Assembly (NCBI RefSeq): GCF_000227115.2
Contig: NC_016482.1
Coordinates: 372,001-436,000, forward strand
DNA: 64,000 nucleotides
Source of the DNA: Naumovozyma dairenensis CBS 421
Taxonomy: Eukaryota; Ascomycota; Saccharomycetes; Saccharomycetales; Saccharomycetaceae
Direction: 5' to 3'
Part shown: positions 1 to 10,406 of the stretch, in pieces
Layout: each line of letters opens with the position of its first letter
Numbering within the stretch: position 1 is the first letter of the stretch
Translations under genes and position numbers: made by a program
The notes under the pieces: model-generated
What the model saw: the letters and a program-made list of their open reading frames with translations, nothing else
Databases searched by the model: none
What the model was told of the DNA's origin: nothing

Positions 1-1568
1 TAGGTATTTCTGCTGCTGATGCTATTTCTAACTTTTTGAAGTCTTATATTTTAGGGTACTGTAGTGAGTTATGGATAATGGATCTCAGAAATGAAGCGAT
101 GGCCGCTATAATGAATAAACGATTAGATTGGTTTTCTAAAGAAGAAAATAAGTCCTCTGAGTTATCTGCTTTATTATTAAATGACTTAAGAGACCTAAGA
201 TCATTAGTTTCAGAATTTTTAAGCGCTATGACAACCTTCATCGTTGTTTCTTTAGTTGGTTTAATATGGGCCTTGGTTTCAGGCTGGAAATTAAGTTTGG
301 TTTGTATTTCAATGTTTCCATTAATTATTTTGGTTTCAGGTATATATGGTTCTACACTACAAAGATATGAAACAATGTACAAAACAGCGGTTGCAGAATT
401 AGAGAATCATGAGTATGAAATTATGACTAAAATAAAGACAATAAGATATTTGCAAGCAAGTAAATATTTTATTAAAAATTATAAAGTATTAGAAAATAAC
501 TTGAAAAAAATTGCTCACAAACGTTCTATTGCTACAGGATTTGGTATTTCGATTACGAATACAATTGCAGTCTGTATCCAATCAATTCTATATTATTATG
601 GTCTAAGGTTGGTTTTCAAAGGGGAATATAGCAGTAAAAAGATGTTTGAAACATTTACTTTACTATTGTTCACAATTATATCGTGTACCAGTTTAGTCAG
701 TCAAATTCCCGATATTAGTAGAGGACAACGAGCAGCAAGCTGGCTATATAGAATATTGGATGAAAGTGACGACAACAAAGAGTCAGTAGATTCGGGTAGT
801 AGAAGTGCTGATATTATTATATCTGGAAATACTAACTCTGTTCCCTTAATATCGATAAAAAACTTGAGATTCAGTTATCCATCGGCCCAAACGGTGGAGA
901 TATATAAAAATATTACATTACATGTAACGAGCTCGCAGAAGACAATCGGTATAGTAGGAGAATCTGGTTCAGGGAAATCGACACTAATGTACCTTTTAAC
1001 AAAGCTTTATAAAACTCCGGCAAATTCCATTTATATTGATGGTACTGATGTCAATGAATGGGATACACTGAAATTGAGAAAACAGATCTCGGTTGTAGAA
1101 CAAAATCCAACATTATTCGAAGGTACTGTTAGAGATAATTTAGTTTACGGGACTTTGAACGACATTAGTGAAATTGAAATCTATGATGTGCTAAAATATC
1201 TCGGTATATATGAATTCATCGAGAACTTACCAATGGGATTAGATTCAAGGATTGATACAAAATTGGTATCAGGTGGTCAAGCCCAAAGATTATGTATTGC
1301 AAGAGCCCTATTAAGAAAACCAACCATTTTAATCCTTGATGAATGTACATCTGCCTTGGATGCGGCTAGTGCCCACCTTATTAATAATCTCGTTAAAAAT
1401 GGTCTACCTACTGTATTGACTATTGTTATTACACATAGTAAACAAATGATGGAGGCTTGTAACTCTCTTGCTGTTATCAAGGACGGTAGGCTTGCCGAAC
1501 AAGGCAATTTTGCTGAATTAATGAAGAATAACAGCGAATTACGGAGAATTATTAATGAGTTAGATTAA
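1..1568 (+). CDS. STE6: a-factor ABC exporter STE6, 5'-truncated by window edge
   Basis: C-terminal part of a full-length ABC transporter of the Ste6/MDR type, which exports the lipidated a-mating pheromone at the plasma membrane. The frame is open from base 3 with no upstream stop, so the gene starts before the window and no start codon is assigned. Visible parts are the second transmembrane domain (hydrophobic helices within about the first 230 residues) and the second nucleotide-binding domain, with Walker A GESGSGKST, signature LVSGGQ and Walker B ILILDECTSALD. The catalytic Asp-Glu pair is intact, so this half should hydrolyse ATP. The linker and ELSALL/DLRDLR stretch resemble Ste6 rather than mitochondrial or vacuolar ABC proteins. 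The promoter, where a-specific control would lie, is outside the window. Confidence 0.88.
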   Translation, partial: GISAADAISNFLKSYILGYCSELWIMDLRNEAMAAIMNKRLDWFSKEENKSSELSALLLNDLRDLRSLVSEFLSAMTTFIVVSLVGLIWALVSGWKLSLVCISMFPLIILVSGIYGSTLQRYETMYKTAVAELENHEYEIMTKIKTIRYLQASKYFIKNYKVLENNLKKIAHKRSIATGFGISITNTIAVCIQSILYYYGLRLVFKGEYSSKKMFETFTLLLFTIISCTSLVSQIPDISRGQRAASWLYRILDESDDNKESVDSGSRSADIIISGNTNSVPLISIKNLRFSYPSAQTVEIYKNITLHVTSSQKTIGIVGESGSGKSTLMYLLTKLYKTPANSIYIDGTDVNEWDTLKLRKQISVVEQNPTLFEGTVRDNLVYGTLNDISEIEIYDVLKYLGIYEFIENLPMGLDSRIDTKLVSGGQAQRLCIARALLRKPTILILDECTSALDAASAHLINNLVKNGLPTVLTIVITHSKQMMEACNSLAVIKDGRLAEQGNFAELMKNNSELRRIINELD

Positions 1569-2108
1569 AAAAAATTAAATATATTCTATGTTCCCTTAAA
1601 TAATTATTAATAATATACTATTCAAAAGCTTCAGCTCATGAAAGTACTGATTTATCGAGGGAAAGAAACTAAAAGAATAATTACCTTTTTATTGTTGGCC
1701 TCTATCGTATCGTATTCTCTTCTCAACAGAATATATGTATCGTTCTCGATAATCGAAGCTATTCTTGACAGACCATCTGCGACAAGGTTTTCAACCAGCA
1801 AACATGTAGGTCTTTAGTCTATACGTACTTAGTTAAAAATTCAAACACTGACATCCATGCAAAAAGATTAAGCATTTGATCGTATCATATTCTTTCAAGG
1901 CAACGAGGGAATTGTACAATCACCATCCTCTCTCTGAAATTCCTCCCAAAATATTGAGCTTCATGTTGCAATAGTAAGGCCAGATATTACGAGAATAATC
2001 TCAACCAGTAATTTCCGACAAGCTTGAAGGAATTTATGTAGGTGCTATTTTTAAATAATTCCTCTTTACAAGCTTCGTTTAAAACCACTTCCAAACAAAC
2101 TTATTTTC
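1569..2108. other. intergenic, no gene seen
   Basis: About 540 bases between the 3' ends of STE6 and the Dpm2-like gene. I see no ORF with an ATG, no tRNA box and no repeat beyond short A/T runs. Confidence 0.6.
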
Positions 2109-2306
2109 TTAATTTAATATCAATAGGAATCCCAAAAATGTCCCAATAAGAGTGAAACCAGTCATCAACAGAAATATCGGCAAGTAAATGGCATAATCAC
2201 TTGGAATAGGGAAAAAGGGTATTTTTCCATCCCAACCAAAGATCGGAAGGAACAACCATAATGTATAGAAAGCAGCAATAACCAAGATCAAAGCAAACCT
2301 ATTCAT
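2109..2306 (-). CDS. Dpm2-like small membrane protein (YIL102C-A type)
   Basis: A 65-residue, almost wholly hydrophobic protein with two predicted membrane helices (about residues 4-20 and 40-62) separated by a short loop containing Trp, Gly and Pro. It resembles the small S. cerevisiae protein YIL102C-A, which belongs to the DPM2 family: ER proteins that stabilise dolichol-phosphate-mannose synthase. The start chosen is the MNRF methionine at 2306, because the family begins there. An in-frame ATG at 2357 would add 17 residues with no obvious counterpart. The function in yeast is unproven, since Dpm1 of S. cerevisiae is self-anchored. The upstream region is shared with CIC1, which is transcribed divergently. 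Confidence 0.72.
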   Translation of the reverse strand: MNRFALILVIAAFYTLWLFLPIFGWDGKIPFFPIPSDYAIYLPIFLLMTGFTLIGTFLGFLLILN

Positions 2307-2500
2307 TGACGTGATTACTGAAAGAGCTGGTAGCGACAATGTTTTGCCACCGAACAACTCTCGACATATATTTCATAGAGTTGTCTTTCTCCTGTTGTTT
2401 ATTTAATATTCTCAACTATTTTATTCACTAGCTAACTCAACTTAAATCTTCTTTTTGCCGCCCAGCATGTTTTCCTGAAAAAATCGTTTCCAACGGCTGG

Positions 2501-2520
2501 AAAAATTTTCAGCTCATCGC
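2501..2520 (+). promoter_or_regulatory. RRPE and PAC elements of the CIC1 promoter
   Basis: AAAAATTTTC (2501-2510) fits the RRPE motif and is directly followed by AGCTCATCGC (2511-2520), the reverse complement of the PAC motif GCGATGAGCT. The pair lies about 135-150 bases before the CIC1 ATG. This is the standard bipartite signature of yeast ribosome-biogenesis genes, bound by Stb3 (RRPE) and Dot6/Tod6 (PAC). Function here is inferred from the motif match and the gene. Confidence 0.82.
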
Positions 2521-2652
2521 ATGGTAAGAATGCTTTATAAAACCAGTTATAGTAGTATATTTTATTAGGATTCTTAGTCCAGAAGAACTCATCTTTTTAA
2601 TGCAATTTTGGCAAATAAAGATTCTAGCTTAACCATAAAATATTGTATAAAA

Positions 2653-3828
2653 ATGGCTAGAACAAGATCTGCTGGTAGCTCAAGAAAAAGTACCCCTGTT
2701 AATACTCCAACAAAACAAAAAAAATTTCAAAGCAATCCCAAAAATAAGCAAAATGAAGATAAATCATTAATACCTCAGGATAGAATCATCAACGCCATCA
2801 CTCAATTGAACAAGTTTACATCTTCTTCCGATGATGCTAGTGAAGACAAAAAATCACAATTATTAGAGGATGATGAGTTATCTAAATCAGTTAACTTAAT
2901 TGCTGTTAACGCAACATCCTTTTCTGGATCTTCCAAAAATTTCAAATCTAAATTATTGACCATCAAGAACTCCTTCTATAAGCCATGGAAAGCATCCAGT
3001 ACTACCTCCATCAAAGATTTCAAAACTCTTTTAATCTTAAAGGACTCTGACATGAAGAATGTCACCGAAGATGACGTGTACGATAAATTAAATGAATTTG
3101 GAATCACCATTGATGAAATCGTCTGTGGTAAAGATTTGAAAACGAAATATAAAGCTTTTGAAGCTAGAAGAGCCTTCATTTCTGAATTCTCTTTGATATT
3201 AGCTGATGATAACATAGTAACCACTTTGCCAAAATTACTAGGTGGTAAAGCTTACGAAAAAATTGAGACTACTCCAATCCCAATAAGGTGTTATGCTAAC
3301 AAGGAATTCTCATTGAAGGCCTTAACAAATAGTATTAAGAAAGTATATCTGACTCAATTGCCTGTTAAACTGCCAAGAGGTACCACAATGAATGTCCATT
3401 TGGGTAATTTGGAATGGTTTAAACCAGAAGAGTTAGCTACAAATATTGAAAATATTACCGAAAGTCTAGTTAAAAATTATAAGATAAGAGCTATTTTCAT
3501 TAAGAGTAATAAATCTCCTGTATTACCATTATATTATAATCAAGATGTTATCGATGAAATTACTGTATCGGCAACTGAGAAGAAGACAAAGGAAAACGAA
3601 AAAGACTTCGTCAATATCGATGGTGTCGATATTCATCTATCTAACTTTGACAAGGCTTTGATGGAAATTGCAAATCCAGCGGAGTTAGGAACTGTTTTCG
3701 AAAAGCAAATCGAATCAGTAAAGAGAAAGAGAGCTACCTTAGAAGATAGCAAAACGAAAGAAGAAGAAGAAAAGAATGAAGAAAAGAAGGTTGAAAAAGC
3801 TCCAAAGGCAAAGAAAGCCAAGAAATAA
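2653..3828 (+). CDS. CIC1: ribosome biogenesis factor Cic1/Nsa3
   Basis: A 391-residue member of the L1p/ribosomal-L1-like family, similar in length to S. cerevisiae Cic1 (376 residues), a nucleolar factor bound to pre-60S particles near ITS2. An N-terminal basic, low-complexity tail (residues 1-45) precedes the L1-like domain (about 80-325). The C terminus is a charged Lys/Glu tail ending in repeated KKAKK, a likely nuclear/nucleolar localisation signal. The start is the first ATG of the frame (2653). The 15 codons upstream have no ATG and an unconserved sequence. The promoter carries adjacent RRPE and PAC motifs, as expected for this regulon. Confidence 0.9.
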   Translation: MARTRSAGSSRKSTPVNTPTKQKKFQSNPKNKQNEDKSLIPQDRIINAITQLNKFTSSSDDASEDKKSQLLEDDELSKSVNLIAVNATSFSGSSKNFKSKLLTIKNSFYKPWKASSTTSIKDFKTLLILKDSDMKNVTEDDVYDKLNEFGITIDEIVCGKDLKTKYKAFEARRAFISEFSLILADDNIVTTLPKLLGGKAYEKIETTPIPIRCYANKEFSLKALTNSIKKVYLTQLPVKLPRGTTMNVHLGNLEWFKPEELATNIENITESLVKNYKIRAIFIKSNKSPVLPLYYNQDVIDEITVSATEKKTKENEKDFVNIDGVDIHLSNFDKALMEIANPAELGTVFEKQIESVKRKRATLEDSKTKEEEEKNEEKKVEKAPKAKKAKK

Positions 3829-4155
3829 ATGACTGGGTTAGAATAATTTAAATGTATATTAGTTAAAAAATTAGAAATTATATAAACTCAAGAGTATATT
3901 TCAAGCATTATTTGATTCATAACATCATGATTTTCGAGCCGTTATTCAAACATATATTTGCAAAATGTTGTGAATTAATCGTAAGTATCTAATTCAACTT
4001 TAAATTTTGGTCGAAAGCAAGACCATCGGAACTTTCTGTATAGGAGAACTGAACTTTTCATGCAAAAAGAACAGGTTAAAAAAAAATAACACTCAAGCAC
4101 ACTAAATAACAAATTCTTCTTACTCCCGCCACTGTACAACCATACAGCATACGGA
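3829..4155. other. intergenic, PAN5 upstream region
   Basis: About 330 AT-rich bases between CIC1 and PAN5. I recognise no distinct motif. Confidence 0.5.
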
Positions 4156-5289
4156 ATGTCATTATCGTCACGTCCAGTGGTCCACCTTATAGGCTTAGGC
4201 TCCATGGGTGCCATTTTTGCAGCTGATTTACTCAACTATACGAATGCCTCAATAATTCCAATATTTAGATCTAAGGAAAAATTGGCCAAATTTCAAAACG
4301 AGGCAAATTCTGAACTTATGATCCATAGAAATTACTTACCTAGTAGGCCTATTTTGAAATACAAGTTTGCAAAGGCTTATTGTCCAGAAAGTACCATAAA
4401 TGAACCATTTAAGAATTTGGTCGTTAGTACAAAGACGTTCCAGACGAAGAGCGCTTTGACTCCTTATTTAAAGTATATTGATTCTAATACAAACTTATTG
4501 TTGATACAAAATGGATTAGGTGTCTTAGATGACTTGAAGAATGATGTTTTCATTGATGAGACAAGAAGGCCACAATTGTTTCAAGGTGTTATTACTCATG
4601 GCGGTAGTCAAATTTCCGATTTTACTATTAATAATAGTAGCCAAGGAGATTTGAAAATATCACGTTTACCTTGGAATCAAGATAGAATGATTCAGAAATC
4701 GTGTGTATTAAAAGAAGACCGCAACGAAAACGAATTAATGCATTTATTGACGAGCGAGACAATGGTAAAAGGATTCAATATTACACATATGACATATCAA
4801 GAGTTATTATTCAGTCAGCTATATAAATTTGTTTTTAATTGTTGCATCAATCCTGTAACTGCCATTTTAGATTGTTCTATTGGAGAAATGAAACCAAACT
4901 CTACACCACTCTTAACTTCTATTGTCGTCGAAACCTTGTTCGTCTTGAGAAAAGCTTTCTCCCCATTATTTCAATACGAATCCATGTATAATGGACAAGA
5001 AGACTATCCTGCTATAGATGTAAATGGAAAGTTGTCAACAGATTATATGGTGGGAGAACTACTTAAGTATTTGGAGAAGCATAAAAACTCATCTAGCTCA
5101 ATGAGGGAAGATGCCGTTCACTTGAGAAATACCGAAATTGATTACATCAACGGATATGTAGTGAGGCTTGCTAATGCCTTAGGTCTGTCTACGGAGTCAA
5201 CTAAGGTGAATAAAACGATATGCGAGTTACTTAATCTGAGATTAGGCCTAAATAAAGTAAGATCTCTCAACAAGATACAAGGAACTTAA
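4156..5289 (+). CDS. PAN5: 2-dehydropantoate 2-reductase Pan5
   Basis: A 377-residue protein of the ketopantoate reductase (ApbA/PanE) family, almost the same length as S. cerevisiae Pan5 (379). The family uses NADPH to reduce 2-dehydropantoate to pantoate on the path to pantothenate and coenzyme A. The Rossmann fold shows at the N terminus: G13-L-G-S-M-G18 with a hydrophobic beta-strand before it. The C-terminal helical domain has the family segment LYKFVFNCCINP, holding the Lys and Asn residues expected in the active site. The start is the first ATG of the frame. Next to CIC1 here; in S. cerevisiae both lie on chromosome VIII about ten genes apart. Confidence 0.88.
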   Translation: MSLSSRPVVHLIGLGSMGAIFAADLLNYTNASIIPIFRSKEKLAKFQNEANSELMIHRNYLPSRPILKYKFAKAYCPESTINEPFKNLVVSTKTFQTKSALTPYLKYIDSNTNLLLIQNGLGVLDDLKNDVFIDETRRPQLFQGVITHGGSQISDFTINNSSQGDLKISRLPWNQDRMIQKSCVLKEDRNENELMHLLTSETMVKGFNITHMTYQELLFSQLYKFVFNCCINPVTAILDCSIGEMKPNSTPLLTSIVVETLFVLRKAFSPLFQYESMYNGQEDYPAIDVNGKLSTDYMVGELLKYLEKHKNSSSSMREDAVHLRNTEIDYINGYVVRLANALGLSTESTKVNKTICELLNLRLGLNKVRSLNKIQGT

Positions 5290-5631
5290 AAATAAGTTAT
5301 AGATTCATATATATTAATCGTACGTGTTAATAAATAGATAGGAAATACTCTTTTCGCAATCGATTATCAACCATTGACAATGACTTCGGAAACATATTAT
5401 CTTCTTTAGTGTGGACGTGCTATTAAAAGCTCTTGCTCCAAAAATTTCCTTTTGTAAACAACTCATCACCAAAAAAGACTCGGCGCTTAGATTTCGGACT
5501 TTTGCGCCATTCATTAGAAAGGTAAAGTTTTGTGACACTAAAATAAAGACGTCTACAATTATTTATGTTTTTCTTTGCCAATACACAACATTTATCAATG
5601 AATCAAACTAGTAGTGAATACAGGTCATTAT
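5290..5631. other. intergenic with overlapping uORF
   Basis: About 340 bases between PAN5 and the GCR1_C gene. An ATG at 5598 opens a 16-codon ORF ending in TAG at 5646-5648, in another frame, overlapping the start of the downstream CDS. Nothing else is recognised. Confidence 0.5.
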
Positions 5632-6531
5632 ATGAGTCAACTGTTTAGTGACAGTGGTTTTAATCAAAGGATGACAGAAGAATCAAGAAAAAAACTTGAT
5701 CCACTGAAGACACTTGAACTGCTTATAGGGAAAATCAATAAGATGTCTGAAATTTGGGAAGATTTCACAAGGAAAAGTCTAGATGAAGAAAAAGTTCATA
5801 ATTTTACCTTTCAAGAAAAACTGAAAACTCTAGAAGAAATATTTGATCTTATACAAGGTCAAAACGCTTCTATATTAATCGATGTCGATTTATTAAGCAG
5901 AAATCTGTTAAAAAGTGATATTGAGTCTAATAACATATTTGAACACAATGATGAGTATATCCCTTCAAAGGTAACTTCAGAGAGCAGACCTACCAGCCAT
6001 CCATACCTAACCTTTGATATTGATGAAAACAATAATCTTGAATCCGACATTTCAAATATGGAACTTCTCGAATTTCCTACAAAAGGTTTTGAAGATTTAA
6101 ATTTCCCAGTATCTTCACCGCTTGAAAATCATAACATTAATGTAGTTTCAGGACCATCATTAAACTGCACTGATGAAGAGGAGGATAGAGATAAGTTCCT
6201 TAACAAAAAAATTCAACTTGCTATGGCTGTTAAACCAAATTCAATTACAGAGTTATTCTATGAGTACGAGAATGTCCTAACACCTAAAGTTAAGGATATT
6301 CAAAAAAAATACGGTAAAAAGTGCTTAAAACAAATTACAAACATTAGAACTTTACAAAGGAGAAAAGCATTAGTCTCAGAGATTAAGAAATTTGCTAAAC
6401 AAAACCGCAAATCTATAAAAGAGACATTGGAAGTCGCTGAATATATTAGATTGAAAAACAACAGAAGCGTTCCTTGGTTGTATAACAATATCTCTCATTT
6501 ACTAGATGAATTGAAAAATGATTATCTATAA
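5632..6531 (+). CDS. GCR1_C-domain DNA-binding protein (Msn1/Hot1/Gcr1 family)
   Basis: A 299-residue protein whose C-terminal ~95 residues (from about 205) look like the GCR1_C DNA-binding domain found in Gcr1, Msn1 and Hot1: an amphipathic SITELFYEYE segment, a KYGKK motif, then a Lys/Arg-rich helix and a closing VPWLYNN segment. The N-terminal 200 residues are acidic, Asn/Ser-rich and partly helical (around 25-70), possibly a dimerisation or activation region. I cannot say which paralogue it is, and it has no counterpart between PAN5 and ERC1 in S. cerevisiae that I know of. The start is the first ATG in frame; an overlapping upstream ATG at 5598 could lower its translation. Confidence 0.62.
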   Translation: MSQLFSDSGFNQRMTEESRKKLDPLKTLELLIGKINKMSEIWEDFTRKSLDEEKVHNFTFQEKLKTLEEIFDLIQGQNASILIDVDLLSRNLLKSDIESNNIFEHNDEYIPSKVTSESRPTSHPYLTFDIDENNNLESDISNMELLEFPTKGFEDLNFPVSSPLENHNINVVSGPSLNCTDEEEDRDKFLNKKIQLAMAVKPNSITELFYEYENVLTPKVKDIQKKYGKKCLKQITNIRTLQRRKALVSEIKKFAKQNRKSIKETLEVAEYIRLKNNRSVPWLYNNISHLLDELKNDYL

Positions 6532-6661
6532 CAGCAGACGATACCTTCAGTAAATTCTAATATAATTGAATGCTATTAAAAATGAAATATAAATGTATAG
6601 GAAAAATCTATATGTAAAATGGAATAATTTATAATGTGCGTTTCACTTTTTTAAGAAATCT

Positions 6662-8530
6662 TCAAACCCTAGTATTTTCTGCATTTCTTGTTCTGGCAGC
6701 ATGAATAATGCTTTTCCAATCACAATGGAAGACGGCATAACCTTGACATATACTCATCATTATTAACGCGCATGTGATACCGTACCATAGCCCAGAAATA
6801 CCCATATTAAATTTAAAAGCTAACAAATATGCCATCGGTATCCCAACACAATAGAATGCAAACAAATTAATATATCCACCAATTTTCTGTCTTCCTTGAC
6901 CACGCAAACAACCAGCTGTTGATGCATTAAATGCATCAAATACTTGCATACAAGCAAGGATTGGTAGTGTTGAAACGACTAAAATCACCACATCGGATTC
7001 ATTAGAGAATAATTTAGCGATTTTATCTTTAAATTCGAATATGATAAACATATTCATTGAAGAACAGACGAATGATAACAATAAAGCCATTTTGCAAGTG
7101 GTAATACAACTCTTATACAATGAAGCTCCAATGAAATTTGCTACTCTTGTACTTGTTGAAACAGAAATCGAGAATGGGACTTGATATGCCAATGATGCAA
7201 CGGTGGAAACGATGGATTGGGCAGCAAGGGGAGCGGTACCAAGATGAGATGAGAAAATTGTTAAAATTTCGAATCCTAGGAATTCAGCTTCTACCATAAT
7301 TATACCAGGTAAAGCTAAATTGAACATTTTTTTCCAATTTTTAAATACTTGACGTCTCTTAATTAATCCATTCCAACATTTTAAAGGATTGGCTTCATTC
7401 GTTGTTGTTGTTGTATATATGATTAATCCTAATGTCATTAACCAGTAATTTATTGCCACTGATAGGGGAGCTCCTAAATAACCGATCCCAATTCTCTTAT
7501 CCCAAACAAGGATATAATTCATCAATGCATTTAGAGGAGCACAAACGAACAAAATAATTGTGGATGCATGAAATATCCCTTGACATTGTAAGAAACGTTT
7601 CCCACATTCGAAAAGGATAAACCCTGGTACACCAAATGCAGTAACTTTAAGATAATTTGCAGCCAATTTACATAATTCTCTCTCCGGTATCATCCATGAT
7701 AATATTATTTCTGACCAACTAAACCAAATATACATGATTGGTAAGAATGCAAGAATGGTAATAACTGCACATCTTTGAACTAATACACCGACTAAATGAT
7801 AATTGTTAGCACCATATGCTTGTGAACATAATGTGTCTAAGCACGTACAGAGGCCTTGTATGGCCGCTAAACCAGTGATATTTGCTGTCATAGAACCTAA
7901 TGTTACACCACCTAATTCTTTGGTACCTAAATGGGACACAGAGAAGATTGATGCTAACGATAATGAATTTTGTAAGATAAATGTAAAGATTAATGGGAGA
8001 GCATTAAGGGCTATAACTTTACATTCTCTTTTGTATGATGTTTTTATTTCCTTACCTGATTGAATTGCATTGTTCCATGTGTTCATGATATCATTTGATG
8101 ATTCTATTATACTTTCGAGGGAAGCGTTATCAGGATGTAAGACTTCGGTATCATCTTTTCTATTTAACAATTTATTATCTATCAATAATTCTCTCTCTTC
8201 TTCTAGTAGGGGTAATGAGTTTCGACGTTCTAACGAAATTCGCTTTGGATGCTCATTTTCAGTGGTACCGTAATCTGTTTGTAATTGAGATTCTGAAGCG
8301 GAGGGCGCGTTTTCTGGTAACAACGATTGATACTCTGTTATTTCTTCTTCATCTTGTCTGATGAAATGTTGGTCTTCTTGGTTACTATCATCAGTGGTAT
8401 CCTCACTTCCTATCATTGACTCTGTAGGGATATAATCGGAAGGAACGAAGAGTCCTCCCTTACCAATACTAGTGGAATATATCACCGAGGACCTTCTTTC
8501 TGAAGTGGTGTGTACAAATTGTTTAGGCAT
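6662..8530 (-). CDS. ERC1: MATE-family transporter Erc1
   Basis: A 622-residue multidrug and toxin extrusion (MATE) protein with about 12 predicted membrane helices from residue ~180 on and a long hydrophilic, acidic N-terminal tail (1-175) with Ser/Glu stretches. S. cerevisiae Erc1 (YHR032W, 581 residues) is a vacuolar MATE protein whose alleles give ethionine resistance and S-adenosylmethionine accumulation. RRM3 and SLT2 nearby match the YHR030-YHR032 neighbourhood, supporting the ortholog call, although GRE3 and a 2 kb gap are interposed. Conserved MATE features seen include GxxNxxxAA-like and QAYGA segments. The start is the first ATG; no alternative is close. Confidence 0.87.
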   Translation of the reverse strand: MPKQFVHTTSERRSSVIYSTSIGKGGLFVPSDYIPTESMIGSEDTTDDSNQEDQHFIRQDEEEITEYQSLLPENAPSASESQLQTDYGTTENEHPKRISLERRNSLPLLEEERELLIDNKLLNRKDDTEVLHPDNASLESIIESSNDIMNTWNNAIQSGKEIKTSYKRECKVIALNALPLIFTFILQNSLSLASIFSVSHLGTKELGGVTLGSMTANITGLAAIQGLCTCLDTLCSQAYGANNYHLVGVLVQRCAVITILAFLPIMYIWFSWSEIILSWMIPERELCKLAANYLKVTAFGVPGFILFECGKRFLQCQGIFHASTIILFVCAPLNALMNYILVWDKRIGIGYLGAPLSVAINYWLMTLGLIIYTTTTTNEANPLKCWNGLIKRRQVFKNWKKMFNLALPGIIMVEAEFLGFEILTIFSSHLGTAPLAAQSIVSTVASLAYQVPFSISVSTSTRVANFIGASLYKSCITTCKMALLLSFVCSSMNMFIIFEFKDKIAKLFSNESDVVILVVSTLPILACMQVFDAFNASTAGCLRGQGRQKIGGYINLFAFYCVGIPMAYLLAFKFNMGISGLWYGITCALIMMSICQGYAVFHCDWKSIIHAARTRNAENTRV

Positions 8531-10033
8531 TTTGTTTATCTCTGTTTATTACTTGTGTTATATGATAAACTGGAAAAGTGCTCAATGGTTTACTATGTCT
8601 TCTTTTTTTCTTTGATATTGGTCGTTTAATTCAATTTATCATCAAGATATTCCGGTGAGTACAACGCTTCTTTTCCTGCTTTTTTTCGATTTGAATTAGG
8701 TAGATAATTTCGTTATCCCTGATGATGATGTAGTAGTATAATCTTGAATATAGAAGGTATAATATATCCTGATGGTGTTTCGCTCGTTTTGTTCCCTGAG
8801 GGAAAGCTTACATGTATGAAATTTTTTCAGATTTCCTGGTTGCCAGTTCCCAAGATATTAATTACATTACATAAGTAATGTTGGAACACATGGGGAAAAT
8901 ATCAGGAAAACACGGCGCGAACGGCGGGAAAAATCTAAAATCTATATACATCTTTAATTTAACGTATTGAAGTAATAGAAGGTCTTGAAAGGTGAAGGAA
9001 ATAGGATTCCAGGATATGTACGTATTGACTAGGCAGCTCTAAGCTTCCATTGATTCAGAAAAAGCAATCGTCGTGAAGAATATGCTCCTTTATTTGGTAC
9101 AGAAGAGGTAGACACCTAAAAGGATTGTATGCGTTTTCCTGTTTTTTGCAGGCCCAAAACGGTTCTTGACTATCTGTGGATCACAGTCTGTCAGTCGCCA
9201 CGAAATATAAAGTCTTGACAATAAATGAGGATATCTACACAATATAGCTCCAATAAACTATTTGATAGAATGAGCTATTCAATCTTGCATTTCTTCTTTC
9301 ATGAGGCCGCGAACATATTTTATTCCTAATAAAGTTGAAAATTCTGTTTATATTTTCGTAAGAGATTGAGAATTAGAAGACACCATACGTAGGTTACTCA
9401 TATCTTTTTCCTTTAATCCAGTGATCGCTTTTCAGGTGTGGAGTTTATAGACCAAAAATTACTTAGATGTGAAATACGTATTTCCGAACGTCTGGATCAG
9501 ATAATGCCAAGGTTCAAGACAGATTACGTGCACATGGCTAAATTACGATCTGTCCTATAATCTCTCTATCCATCGAACTAACGTGTAACGACAATGTGTT
9601 TCGACTTTTTTATTCTGACAGCTTAATTAACTAGTTAGTTAGGTAAATACGTGCTCAAAAAAGAATCCATGTCTGATTCAAGTGGTACGCGCGTAAATTG
9701 GTGTCTCTACTTAGGCTCCCTTGATTCTGAACTTATTTAAGTCACCCAGAAACAACCCGGTGCGTATGGACTTTCCTCAATAGCATGAAGTCATTAGGAT
9801 CTATATACCATCAGAATGGGCATTTGTATCAATTTCTCCTAAATATGCCATTTCAAATTATGGAGAGATTGCGCCAGAGTTTTTAGGTTACTGTGGGTTA
9901 TTCAATCCAGACCGCTGTTATCTACACTGTGTCCCGAAATATTTTACAGTTTGGACCTAGCATTAAGAAGGTTATGTAAAGTAGGGTTAATATTGAGAAA
10001 TTCAAAGTAGAGTGCGTCTGTGTATGCAGACTT

Positions 10034-10057
10034 AAACAAACAAACAAACAAACAAAC
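10034..10057. repeat. (AAAC)6 microsatellite
   Basis: Six perfect AAAC units, followed about 20 bases later by GTTTGTTTTGTTG (starting near 10079), which can pair with the repeat as a hairpin. Confidence 0.95.
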
Positions 10058-10102
10058 AAAACATGCTAACTTCAGACGTTTGTTTTGTTGACACTTGATA
10101 CG

Positions 10103-10128
10103 TGAAACTTGAAACTTGAAACTTGAAA
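10103..10128. repeat. 7-base tandem repeat (TGAAACT)
   Basis: Three perfect TGAAACT units and a partial fourth, directly between the two tetranucleotide microsatellites. Confidence 0.92.
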
Positions 10129-10149
10129 GATAGGGCTTCTTCTAGCCTA

Positions 10150-10150
<1 letters not shown>

Positions 10151-10200
<50 letters not shown>

Positions 10201-10202
10201 AT
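10151..10202. repeat. (AAAT)13 microsatellite
   Basis: Thirteen perfect AAAT units. Likely length-variable between strains. Confidence 0.97.
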
Positions 10203-10406
10203 GAGGAGGTGTTTCTAAAGTCTGTTTATTTGTAGAGAAGTGGCAAGTGCCCACAGTCGGTCGACTCCCACTTAAGTACCGGCTATTAAAATCTAAGTCC
10301 GTCTTTGTTAACGTTGCACAGGGAAAACGCAGGGCGGAATTAACTGACGGGATCTTATTTTGGTATTCCTATTTCCGGCCCCCATTTTTTGGGCAGGCAA
10401 ATTTGT

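Noticed and set aside
8872..8976. Solo LTR: TGTTGGAACA near 8879 and a 7-base AAGTAAT direct repeat about 90 bases apart.
   Set aside because: The bounded segment does not end in CA, is too short for a yeast LTR and has no primer-binding site or internal remnant.
9743..10393. Telomerase RNA in the ERC1-GRE3 gap: CACCCAGA (complement of the Naumovozyma-type telomere repeat) near 9743-9750 and an Sm-like ATTTTTTGG near 10384-10392.
   Set aside because: The 8-base word is expected about twice by chance in a window this size, the flanking AAACAACCC cannot template a repeating unit, and Sm-like words are common in AT-rich DNA.
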